Source of the DNA: Rachicladosporium sp. CCFEE 5018
Lineage: Eukaryota > Ascomycota > Dothideomycetes > Cladosporiales > Cladosporiaceae
Assembly: GCA_002077045.2 (NCBI GenBank)
Contig: KZ111141.1
Location: 1,934,546 to 1,967,338, forward strand
Reading direction: 5' to 3'
Length of the DNA stretch: 32,793 nt
Shown here piece after piece: positions 1 through 9,414 of the stretch (the stretch's first letter is position 1; each line of letters starts with the position of its first letter). Made by a program: the position numbers and the translations under genes. The notes beneath the pieces were generated by a model, which ran no database searches, was not told where the DNA came from, and was given only the letters and a program-made list of their open reading frames with translations.

Positions 1-1062
1 GTCGACTGGAACGGCACTGCGCTTGTCGAGACCGTCGCCTCCACCTGCTCGAACACTGTCGTGATCACGAACAGCGGCGGCTTGAATGTCTTGCCGTTCG
101 CTAACAACCCCAACGTTACTGCCATACTTGCAGCCCATCTCGGTGGCCAAGAGGCCGGTAATTCGATCGTCGATGTGCTCTACGGCGCTGTCAACCCCTC
201 CGGTCACTTGCCCTACACCATCGCCAGGGAAGAGTCAGACTACTCCTTCGCGCCCATCGCCAACTCTACTGCTCTGCTCGAGACCACCGACATATATGCT
301 TGGCAGTCCGACTTCACTGAGCATCTGCTCATCGACTACAGGCACTTCGACTACTACAACATCTCCGTCGACTACGAGTTTGGCTTCGGATTGAGCTACA
401 CTACTTTCTCCATGTCCAATCTCGCGATCACTGCATCGTCCTCTTCTCTTACCGCCACCGCGGCACCAGCTAAGATCGCCCCAGGCGGCAACCCAGGACT
501 CTGGGAGACAGTCTACACCGTCACCGCGACGGTGTCAAACACTGGCTCCGTCGCCGGCGCAGCCGTGCCGCAGTTGTACCTTGGTCTCCCACAGCCAACA
601 GCTGACCTCGATGACATTACGCCCGTCAAGGTCCTTCGCGGCTTTGAAAAGATCTACCTTGAGGCTGGCGCCAGCGCGACCGCAACGTTCGAGCTCATGC
701 GTCGTGACATCAGCTACTGGGACATCATCTCCCAGGACTGGGTCATCGGCGCCAGCACCATTGGTGTCTTCGCGGGTTTCTCTAGCCGCGACATCAGGGC
801 TACTGGCTCGTTCACTCCGCTCAGCGGCACTGGTAGTGGCGGTAACGGGGGCGGGTACAGTAACGGTACTGCTTCAGCGACTGCCTCTGCGACTGCGACT
901 GCGTCCGGATCGGTCAGCGGGTCAGCTACCGGATCTGGTACTGCGTCCGCGTCTGCAACTGCATCCGGCTATGGCTGGGGCAACGGCTGGAACCACCACT
1001 ACGGTGGTGATCAGAAGGGACCTTGGGGCAACGCCCACCACTGGGGACCACCGAAGCAGTAG
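1..1062 (+). CDS. GH3 family beta-glucosidase, C-terminal part (5' end outside window)
   Basis: This is the last 353 residues of a secreted glycoside hydrolase family 3 beta-glucosidase, which releases glucose from cello-oligosaccharides or other beta-glucans. The frame is open from base 1, so the gene begins upstream; the N-terminal barrel with the catalytic nucleophile Asp is not in the window. Visible are the end of the GH3 C-terminal sandwich (NPNVTAI, GQEAGNSIVDVLYG, NPSGHLPYT), the conserved IDYRHFD and FGFGLSYTTF segments, and a fibronectin-III-like domain from about residue 165 to 275 (NTGSVAGA, PQLYLGLP, VLRGFEK, RRDISYWD). The final 70 or so residues are unlike the family: a Ser/Thr/Ala/Gly run followed by a Gly/Trp/His-rich end. 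There is no hydrophobic GPI signal. Family assignment is firm; the exact substrate is not known. Confidence 0.93.
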   Translation, partial: VDWNGTALVETVASTCSNTVVITNSGGLNVLPFANNPNVTAILAAHLGGQEAGNSIVDVLYGAVNPSGHLPYTIAREESDYSFAPIANSTALLETTDIYAWQSDFTEHLLIDYRHFDYYNISVDYEFGFGLSYTTFSMSNLAITASSSSLTATAAPAKIAPGGNPGLWETVYTVTATVSNTGSVAGAAVPQLYLGLPQPTADLDDITPVKVLRGFEKIYLEAGASATATFELMRRDISYWDIISQDWVIGASTIGVFAGFSSRDIRATGSFTPLSGTGSGGNGGGYSNGTASATASATATASGSVSGSATGSGTASASATASGYGWGNGWNHHYGGDQKGPWGNAHHWGPPKQ

Positions 1063-1557
1063 GTTGGATGGAAAGGTGAGATGGCAGAAGTGTAGATTGT
1101 GAAAAGGCGATTGGAAGTGTGCAGGGGAAAAGTTACTTATGTTGTACATATCACGAATGAGATGATTGTGTTCTCGAACAAAGTTCACCCATTCGACACA
1201 CAGAGTTGTAACCCTGCGGCGTACCCCTATTGCATCACATGATTATTCACTGTGCAGTCGTCTCAGGTATTGAAGTCCGCCTCTGCGCTCTCATTTCTTC
1301 GATCCGCGCCTGCCACTTCCCAGCAGCCCCCTCGCCCTCTGGACCTTCCCACGCACCTTACACTTCAAGCACACCTTGCTCCTATGCCCTGCCACGCCGG
1401 TCCTCTCACGTTCATCAGCCCCATCATACCCACCAATTCGACCGTGCCCGGCTTCGCGCCGTTCAACTCGATGCTCGCATACCTTTCCCCAGCTTGTGAT
1501 CGTGACGGGCACGCATTCGATCGCCGGCTGAATCTCGCGCCGGCGATCAGGAGCGTG
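1063..1557. other. Intergenic, tail-to-tail
   Basis: About 500 bases between the stop of the GH3 gene (plus strand) and the stop of the next gene (minus strand). It should carry both 3' untranslated regions. Short overlapping frames on both strands have no family resemblance and many lack ATG starts. I see no RNA gene or repeat here. Confidence 0.5.
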
Positions 1558-3051
1558 CTAGACCACCGAACCGGCGCGAGTAAAGCGCAGAGCACCTAGA
1601 GCTTTGGCACGGGAGAGCTGAGTGCGAAGAGAGCGGTGGGAAACGTTGTCTTTGGGTTGTGGGCGTGGGTCGGCCATGTGTGCGGTTGGAAGTGAAGGGC
1701 TTGCAGTGTCCATGACCACATGGCTGACTATGTGTGGCGTCGGCTCGGTAGTAGGAAGGCTGCTCTCCGGCTCAGACGCTTCGGACTGGATTAACATGCG
1801 CACACTCTCAGCTCCAGCTTTGGGAACAGGAACAGGTGTCATTACGAAGGCTCGCTGACGAGCAGATCTGTTCGTGAAGCTCTCGGATGCTGTATTTCGA
1901 GCAATTGTTGCGTCTCTGCTGCCGTCCGGATCCGTCGTAGTCTCGGTAGAGCTCGGAAAGGGGAAGAGACTCATTCGCTTGCGTGACTTCCTCGGACGGG
2001 CCACGTGGGTACGTACATCTGGAAGAGGTGGCGTCGGGAACGCTTGCATTAAGTCTCGAGTCCTTGTAGTGCCGTGAGGTGAGTCTTCCGAGCGCAAGGA
2101 TCTAAGGTGGCTTTGCGTGATGGCAGCGCCGCTGTGCCCACGTGCACTGATCTCACGTTGAGGCGATTGCATGCGGACAGAGCCAGACGAGGGAGATCTG
2201 ATGCCAGCTGTGGCCGTCAGAGCACGAGCCGTCGGCAAGGTGGCAGCAGCACGCATGTCTTCTTGTGCGGGCGTGTTGCTGGATGGAATCCGGATCCTCC
2301 CGCCCATACCGCGATCAGACAGAGCGAAGTATCCGCCACATCTTCGTCTAGCCGCGACCTTGTCGACTGTTTGTCCACGAGTGGTGATCTCATTCTCCAG
2401 TCCCATCACACTGACACCGGACTGGAAAGGATGCCCACCTTCAACTCCGAAGCGGAAAGTCTCGTGACCGCTCAATGGTGGCCCCCAAGGACGAGAAGTG
2501 GGTTTCTGCTTGCGGCGAAAGAGCTGACTGACGCTTGCTCCTAAGTTCCGCCCGCTCCCTGGCCGACCATGTACCCAGTCTATAAGAGCATAGCGGAGGC
2601 TAATCTGAGGCTGTTGTCTGACGAATGATGTGGTACTTGCGCCCGGCCAGCTCGGAACACCATCTGGCGTGGACACGCGGCAGGGTTGTGGATAAGGAGC
2701 AACCGCTGCCACGGGTATGAGCTGGTTCTTGGTGATGTGTGAGTCCTCGCTGGCTGTCGCAGGCTCCTCGGCAGGTGCGTCAGGTTCGTTTCGCGCGCTC
2801 GAAGATTGCAGATGCCGTTCGTCTAGTGAGAAGCAGAGCCTGTGCTGTGGAGGTCGTGCGATGATGCCACTACGCTTCGCAATGCTCAGTGTGTTCTCGA
2901 TCGGCGCCAGAGGAGCCTTCGGCCGATGCGACGTCGAGTGCACAGGCTCGCCACCATCGTGCCGAACATCAACCTCATTTACAGTGTCACAAGCCTTCAG
3001 CAGCTCATCACTGCTGGTCCCAGCTTCAGTGTTGTCGCTCAGTGCGTGCGC
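1558..3051 (-). CDS. Hypothetical basic, disordered protein (5' end unresolved)
   Basis: A long open frame of about 497 codons ending in TAG at 1560-1558. The protein is rich in Ser, Pro, Arg and Thr with no globular domain that I recognise; short SP/TP motifs (SPSSGS, QSPQRE, TPVPVP) suggest a phosphorylated disordered protein. The 5' end is a problem. The first in-frame ATG inside this frame is far downstream, near a VMGLENE segment. An upstream ATG at 3150-3148 in the same frame is separated from this frame by a TAG at 3054-3052. A 78-nt intron (3129-3052) with a weak GTGTTG donor and CTAG acceptor would join them in phase, but I cannot prove it. The long frame without stops is the main evidence; function unknown. 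Confidence 0.5.
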   Translation of the reverse strand, partial: AHALSDNTEAGTSSDELLKACDTVNEVDVRHDGGEPVHSTSHRPKAPLAPIENTLSIAKRSGIIARPPQHRLCFSLDERHLQSSSARNEPDAPAEEPATASEDSHITKNQLIPVAAVAPYPQPCRVSTPDGVPSWPGASTTSFVRQQPQISLRYALIDWVHGRPGSGRNLGASVSQLFRRKQKPTSRPWGPPLSGHETFRFGVEGGHPFQSGVSVMGLENEITTRGQTVDKVAARRRCGGYFALSDRGMGGRIRIPSSNTPAQEDMRAAATLPTARALTATAGIRSPSSGSVRMQSPQREISARGHSGAAITQSHLRSLRSEDSPHGTTRTRDLMQAFPTPPLPDVRTHVARPRKSRKRMSLFPFPSSTETTTDPDGSRDATIARNTASESFTNRSARQRAFVMTPVPVPKAGAESVRMLIQSEASEPESSLPTTEPTPHIVSHVVMDTASPSLPTAHMADPRPQPKDNVSHRSLRTQLSRAKALGALRFTRAGSVV

Positions 3052-4390
3052 CTAGTATGCACCGAGCGTCGCTTTGTAGAGTGAGCTGTGGTCGCTGGGA
3101 GATGATTCAGACGAGTCTAGACGCAACACAAGGCCAGTCCTCGCTGCCATGGAGGCTTTGGCGTGGTTCAGGTTGTGTGTGGGGGTCAGCTGAACCAGGC
3201 ACCTTGCAGTAGCGATTGCTTGCGCGAAGGGTCAAGAGGTCGAATGGCAATGTAACGCTGCTATCGTTTCCTGTTCAATGAAATCGTGCTTGACGGAAGA
3301 CCGTATGATGTGCACGTTCAGCACTTCGTTGCTGTTGAGATGATCAAAACATGTTGCCGCAACTGTGAAAGTGGCAAGGGAGGACGTGAGGCAAGAGGTA
3401 TATGATGGATGCTCTTCTTGCCACTCTATATGGACTGCACCTACCTCTGCGTCCCCGAAATGTTGAGTTTTCTGTGCTGTCGTAAGCGCACCTGCAACGA
3501 GTGAATCCTCACTTGATTACGACGAGACAGCGCAGACGACCGATCAGTGTCTTTGCTCTCAACCCAGCACTCTCACAGACAATGCAGTGCAGTAATGACC
3601 TCCCCGGGCGAGCTGAGAAGAGCATGACCACATATCGCCATCAGACATTTGAGACATTGGAGATACTCACCTTCCTCACGACGACGTTTCAAGCGCTGGC
3701 ATGGAGCGCTCTTACTGAGGGCTGGACTTGCGCGCCGGACCCGTCATGCCTTCCGAAATGCGATCTGCTCGCCTGGGACTTACAGGTACTGCTGATCATC
3801 CACGGGCTGATTAGTGTCTATGCAATCGACGTCAGGCAGGAAATGATGCCTTGTGCTTTGTTATACAGAAGCGCTCCCTGCTCCGGCATTCGCACGGCAG
3901 CACTAACGATTCCGCTGACGGTGCGGTGACTACCGGTCATCGAATCTCGGCTTCGGGGGGGTTGGGATAGTGTTTCGATCCAAGACTTGCCGAACCTTGG
4001 ATCCAATGATAAGAACGTGGTAAATCGCCAAGTTTTTGCACTGCCTCTCTTGGCAGCCACGTTCCTGCGTCATGCCGCTGTCTGGAGCTCCCCCCGCGAA
4101 GCTCTCTCTAGCCATCTCACAACATCTTCGCATCGTAGTAGCACTAGCCTTTGCTGCCCATTCTTTTTGATCATTCCGCACTTCCCCTCGTTGCTGCGCC
4201 TCCCTGCACATCATATCGACTACATCACCAAGCCAACGAGCGAGCTCCCGCAGCGTCCCGGCCGGCAGAGAGTCGTGCAGATTACTCCTTCCCTCGCACC
4301 TACCGCCGTCACGGTACCGCACGAGAATCGCCTACAGTTGCAAAGATCAGCATTGCGGAGCAGCTACACACCCATCCCTAGTCGCCCATC
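3052..4390. promoter_or_regulatory. Head-to-head intergenic region, promoter of VCX1
   Basis: About 1.3 kb between the minus-strand hypothetical gene and the VCX1 start. The last 300 bases before the VCX1 ATG are rich in C and T (pyrimidine tracts from about 4080 on), as is common in fungal promoters and leaders. The part next to the minus-strand gene may contain its first exon (see that entry). No family-matching ORF, tRNA or repeat is seen. Confidence 0.4.
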
Positions 4391-6057
4391 ATGAGTGAGT
4401 AAACTTCCGATTTCTTTGCCACCTCTACACGCCCTACAGTTACCCTGGCCTCGACACTTCCATCAAACGTCGAACGCCCTCCCGTCAATCTACGTGCTCC
4501 CCCGCCGAGAAACTCCCACCCTTGGCGCTTGGCACTTTTCATCTCGTCAAGCATCATAGCTTACCGACAAGACTGCTTTAACTTCTCATCGCCACACGCA
4601 TTGCCATCGCTCTTCAAAACTCACCAGTATATGACTTGCTAACACCCACACGAGGCGCCGTCAGCGACCTCAAACGGCAGTTCAGCAGAGTTGCGCGTGG
4701 AGACAGTATGCCGCGCCGAGATACGGGAGGGCCTAACGGCATCTCCGGAGGCGACAACGAACATACGCCGCTCATCTCTGGAGGAGGAAACAAGAAGCCG
4801 CTCTACGAAGACGATCGCGCTTGGGTGCGGTATCCGAGCAGCTTCTTCCACATCTCCTGGTTGGTGTTGACGAGCAACTATGTCAACATCTTACTAGTCT
4901 TCGTGCCGGTTGGCATCGTACTGGGCGCGCTGGGGATGAACCCTATTGCCGTGTTCGCGGTCAACTTCTTCGCCATTGTTCCTTTGGCAGCACTCTTGAG
5001 CTTCGCAACAGAGGAATTGAGTGTGAAACTGGGACAGACTCTTGGCGGGTTGATGAACGCGACCTTTGGAAATGCCGTGGAGTTGATTGTACGCCTCATT
5101 CCCCTTCACGCTCAGGCCCCGCGCCCGTACTGACATCAAGCGCAGGTTAGCATCGTCGCTCTCCGGCAAGGCGAAATCCGCATCGTTCAAGCCAGCATGC
5201 TCGGATCTATCCTGTCCAATATCTTACTGGTACTTGGATGCTGCTTCATTTCCTCCGGCATTCGCCGCAGGGAAAGCACGTTCAACGCGACCGTCGCCTC
5301 CACCATGTCATCGCTCATGGCTGTTGCGGCAACATCGTTGATCATTCCTGCGACCCTCTACGCCTCGCTCCAGAATTCTTCCGCAGACACAGAGTCTAAT
5401 ATCCTCGTCCTCTCCCACGGCACCGCAATCATCCTCCTATGTCTTTACGGCCTCTACCTCTTCTTCCAACTCAAGACCCACGCCACCCTTTTCGATGCCG
5501 AAGCCCAAACGGACGAGGACGGTAACGAAGAGGAAGCGCAAATCCTCGGCCCGATTCCCGCCGGGATCGGTCTCGTGCTTGTCACTCTCTGCGTTGCCGT
5601 CTGCGCCGAGTATCTCGTCGACAGCATCGATGCCATCGTTGAGGAAGCCCACATCTCCAAGACCTTCATCGGCTTGATCCTTCTCCCGATTGTCGGTAAC
5701 GCCGCTGAGCACGTCACCGCTGTCGTCGTGGCCTGGAAAGACAAGATGGATCTCGCTATCGGCGTTGCTATTGGCTCGTCTATGCAGATTGCGCTCTTTG
5801 TCACGCCCTTCCTAGTGATTCTCGGATGGTGCATTGGCCAGCCCATGACGCTGCATTTCCAGACCTTTGAGACTGTGGTTTTCTTCTTGAGTGTGCTCGT
5901 GGTGAACTACCTGATCGGTGACGGAAAGAGCAACTACTTGGAGGGATGCATGTGCTTGGGCACTTACATCATCATTGCACTGGCGTTCTGGGTCAAGCCT
6001 GATGATGCCACTGGGGATGCGATTGTGGGTGCTGTGAAGGGAATGTTCTTGCGATAA
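4391..6057 (+). CDS. VCX1: Vacuolar Ca2+/H+ exchanger (CaCA/CAX family)
   Basis: Vcx1-type antiporter of the vacuole membrane that moves cytosolic Ca2+ into the vacuole in exchange for protons. Model: exons 4391-4394, 4655-5088 and 5146-6057, giving 449 residues, near the usual fungal length. Exon 1 is just ATG plus one base, followed by a GTGAGT donor and a 260-nt intron with GCTAAC branch site ending ACGAG; the joined start reads MSAVSDLKR in phase. Intron 2 (57 nt, GTACGC...CTGAC...CGCAG) falls exactly between ELI and VSIVALRQGEI. Both alpha-repeat signatures are present: NATFGNAVELI (about residues 136-146) and GNAAEH (330-335) with its following GSSMQIALFV. Several hydrophobic membrane spans are visible, and an acidic segment (DAEAQTDEDGNEEE) separates the halves. 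Another donor at 4399 with acceptor 4664 would also be in phase. Confidence 0.95.
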
Positions 6058-7054
6058 GACGAGGGGAGATGGGGTGGATGGATTGGACATGGCGAGATTG
6101 AATGGCGAAAACCGACCACGAAGGCTTGCATGCATTTCCTGTTGTGCGAGATAAAGACTGTATTATACCTGAGAGTTATTACATCTTCTACCTCGACTAA
6201 TTCGTTCATGTATCGTAGCTGACCTACTTGCGCGTTGGTTCCCATCATCTGCTGTCGGGGCGTCGAACGCGGTTCTAGAGTCGATGGGCCAGTGTTCACC
6301 GCCCGTTGATCCCCCCTGCTGGCGATTGCCAACATCACCTCAAGCCTGCAGCTGCAAGGTCGCCTACCGACTTCGTGTTGGCCCCAATCCAAGTTCAGTG
6401 AAGTCAGTACTGACTCGTATTTGGCCCTCACAATTGTATCTCTGACATGGCACGTTCGCAGCGTGGACTCCCGCAAGGTTTCGGCCCCAACTTCATACTT
6501 TGGTGCCTCGCAGAGCATGGTGTTGTGGGTGTTGGTTGCATAAATTCATATACGAGGTCAATATCGGCCCCGCCCATGAGCCAACTGTTCCATGTTTCGC
6601 GCCAGTCAAGCAGGCGAGCGAGAAGAATGAAGTTATGATGTTGTCGAGAGTCGTAGATGGAAGTGGACTGAGCGTGCCACATCTAGACGCGAGTATGGGC
6701 CCGATTGCGTCCCATTGCAGAGTCGCCATTGAGGTTCCCGGTGTGCCGGGCTATTGCAGTGGATGGCAAATCACCGCCGGGTGGAAATTCTCGCTTCGTG
6801 TCGGACTTTGCAGACGCTGCAAGGCTGAGAGCATCATAGTTTTGGACTCAGGCTCTGGGGAGGACTAGGCGACATCGGTGGAGGCCACGGCGTCCTTCAA
6901 GGCCCAGCCTTAGTATCAAATAAAGGTTGTCCATTGAAACTTGTAGTGATGCTGTGCTCTCGTACCGATAGTCCAGCGCAGGCCATAGAAAGTCTGTGTA
7001 GCAAAGCAGGCACAAATGGCTGCATGTGTTGTAGTCCATATAAGAGCCAGAGGT
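6058..7054. other. Intergenic, tail-to-tail
   Basis: About 1 kb between the VCX1 stop and the stop of the minus-strand regulator fragment. An AATAAA at 6919-6924 lies on the plus strand. Short ORFs on both strands overlap one another and resemble no family. It is longer than needed for two 3' untranslated regions, but I see nothing definite in it. Confidence 0.4.
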
Positions 7055-7864
7055 TCAGGTGATCATCTCCAGCAGTTTCATGGCTTGTGCTCGCACTGCC
7101 CCATCCCCACAGCAAGCCACCACGACCCTCAGCGGCTCCGCAATTCCCATGCCTCCTCCCTGGACGGTTCCTGCTTCGCCTTTCTCTCCAAGCACAGCAA
7201 CAGCAAGCCCCACAATCGCTCGGCCTTCTGTAGAGAATGGCTCTCGCTCGGCTGCGGCTCTAGGCGTAGATGCAAGGACCACGCAAGCCAAATGATTCGC
7301 TTTGACGATCCTGCAGTCCCGCACCTGCTCAGGCGGCATGTTGGGCATTGCAGTCGCGAGGTGCCTTGAGAAGGCGCATTCCCAGGTCTCTAGCCAGGGT
7401 TTGAAGCGATGCATCTCAGTCAGGAGAGCAGTGTATGCAGGAGAGCCGGGCGTGGCCGAAGACAGGTGCCGGAAGAGGAGATGTAGCTTGTTTGAGCATA
7501 GAGTGAGGGTTTGCGTTGCTTGAGGTAGGGTCGTTGTAGAGCGAGGAGCTGGCATAGGGAGTTCTCTGGACGGTGTGGCAGGAGTGATTGGGGAGAAGAC
7601 TGGGGAAGAGATCGCAGAGAAGACAGGCGATGAGATAGAAGAGGGCGCGGTCCAAGGACTTGGAGTCGCTGAGCTTGAGGTGCCCGTCCGTGATCCAGAG
7701 GTGTATGGGTCGCGACCCAGCTTGACATCTAAGGCCAACTTCATGCGAGGGTCAGACATGCTGGGCCAGTCTGCTGGGATGCGGAGCACGCTGTTCATGC
7801 TTGAGACATATGCCACGTTATGTGGAGAAGAAGAGATCGCAGAAAGTACCTACCTTGGACGCAT
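7055..7864 (-). CDS. C-terminal half of a Zn2Cys6-type fungal transcription factor (zinc cluster absent)
   Basis: Model: exons 7864-7854 and 7799-7055, intron 54 nt (GTAGGT...CATAAC...CTCAAG), giving 251 residues starting MRPSMNSVLR. The last 150 residues resemble the end of the fungal-specific regulatory domain found after Zn2Cys6 clusters: a helix around HRFKPWLETWECAF, then a final motif PLRVVVACCGDGAVRAQAM followed by a leucine/methionine end, matching the usual pattern of a hydrophobic strand, Cys, and an arginine-containing amphipathic helix. A Ser/Pro/Thr linker with the repeated unit SSPVFS lies before it. No Cys6 zinc cluster is found in any frame of the next 1.5 kb upstream. A possible further acceptor (CTATAG) sits just before the first exon, at about 7891, so this could be the last exons of a longer or decayed gene. 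Confidence 0.5.
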
Positions 7865-9414
7865 AGAAGTGGTTGTGGATCCAGTACTATAGCCCGGATA
7901 TAGTCAGCAAACCCCTTTGCCGCAGTGACTACGGTAGTGACACGATGCAAGGGCGCCGCAGAGTTGCACGACTCTCTCGTACGAAGGATCAAAGTAGGTG
8001 GCCACTCAGGCCCACACTATTGCCTTCCTACTACGACTGGCCCAATCGCGCACGCGCAATAAGCGAACGTCGCATTACTGGCGGCACTGCGACGCCATGC
8101 CGTGACCCTCAGCTTACCACGCAGCAGTCAGTACGAGCATGCGGCGCTGCCTGCGAGAGGAATGGCGTCCTGGCCTCGCCAAGGCAAGCCAACAAGCGAG
8201 CTTCCAAGAGCGCGTGAGCTAGCCTCCGGCGCCTGCAGGATCAGCAAGCCTTGCATGAACGGCTTGTTCGGTGTTTGGTGACGAGGGCGTGTGGCTGCTG
8301 CTAGCTGTCGCGTCGACTGTGCATACCGGTAGACCTGCTATACGTGGTAGAGTTCTGCGCTCACGTGGCAGATCAAAGCTTGTTAATCAGAGTTTGTCCC
8401 ATCAGCTGGCTTGCGACAGCATGATCAAGCGAGGATGGTGACGAAGGTCTCGTAGCGTGACCCGGCCTATCGGACACATCACCAGATCTAGCCATAGCTT
8501 CGACCGCGAAGGATGCGGAAGTTCGCGATCGTATGGTGTCAGACTCGGTAGCGGGGTGTTGATGTTCCATGGTCATCATCCACATCCATGTAGACTTGCC
8601 ATACCCATGCGGCGATGCGGCGGCGGCGAAGGATTCCTGCGAACAAGCGAGGAAGCTCGCCCTGAAGCGGCTAGAGCCTGTCAGCACGAAGGATTTTATG
8701 TGGCGCTTGTGGAAGGATTCGAGGCGACGAGCATGCTTTCTTGGGGTACGTTATCTCGTGAACTTTGACCGCGGTCTGGGAAAGGTGAAGCGAAGGCACC
8801 GGATGGATTGACGTCCGAAGTCCGCGCATTCGTGTTGTGCTTGTCTAATGCCTCGTTTTGTCTGAACATTTGAGGTTGTCAGCTCTTGGCACGGGATTTC
8901 GGGCTTTTGTTGACCATAACCTTGTGCGACACTGCATTAAGGCATACTCATTGACACGGAAAATTCCTGCCAGGGATTCTTGCGGTAGGGCCATGCTCAC
9001 TAATACGATGTCACTGTTGGGACCGTCGGCATCGGCACCTCCTCGGAGAACGCATGACGTTGGAGTCCTTGAAGTGATTGGAACCCAATGCTGAGTCCCT
9101 CGGGATGCTTGGATATCTCAAGCTTATTGTGTGCTACCTTCGCCAATACGTACAGTAGCAACAGCCGTCGCGATGCCTTACCGATCAAGTTTAGTTCGGG
9201 CATATACGTCGCTCTGATCCTTTGCAGCGGTACTCCGTCTGGCAGACCCAGCGGCCCCGTCAGACTCACCGTCGAACCGGTCTACAATCACCTTGACAAC
9301 GCGGTAACGTTGTCATACAACCGAGCTTGTAGACTTTGTAATGTGCACCCTAGTGATCTGCTACGGCGTGTCTATTCGTAGCAATCCTACCTCTCCACTC
9401 GAGCACCGTGGTGG
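7865..9414. other. Intergenic region upstream of the regulator fragment
   Basis: About 1.55 kb between the start of the regulator fragment and the stop of the large minus-strand gene. If the regulator once had a DNA-binding domain, it should lie here on the minus strand, but I find no CxxC...C zinc-cluster pattern in the short frames available. No tRNA, transposon or clear repeat is seen. Confidence 0.4.

Noticed and set aside
3582..3929. Plus-strand ATG frame of 115 codons with hydrophobic stretches
   Set aside because: No recognisable domain or signal peptide, composition not coding-like, and it lies in the long promoter region of VCX1.
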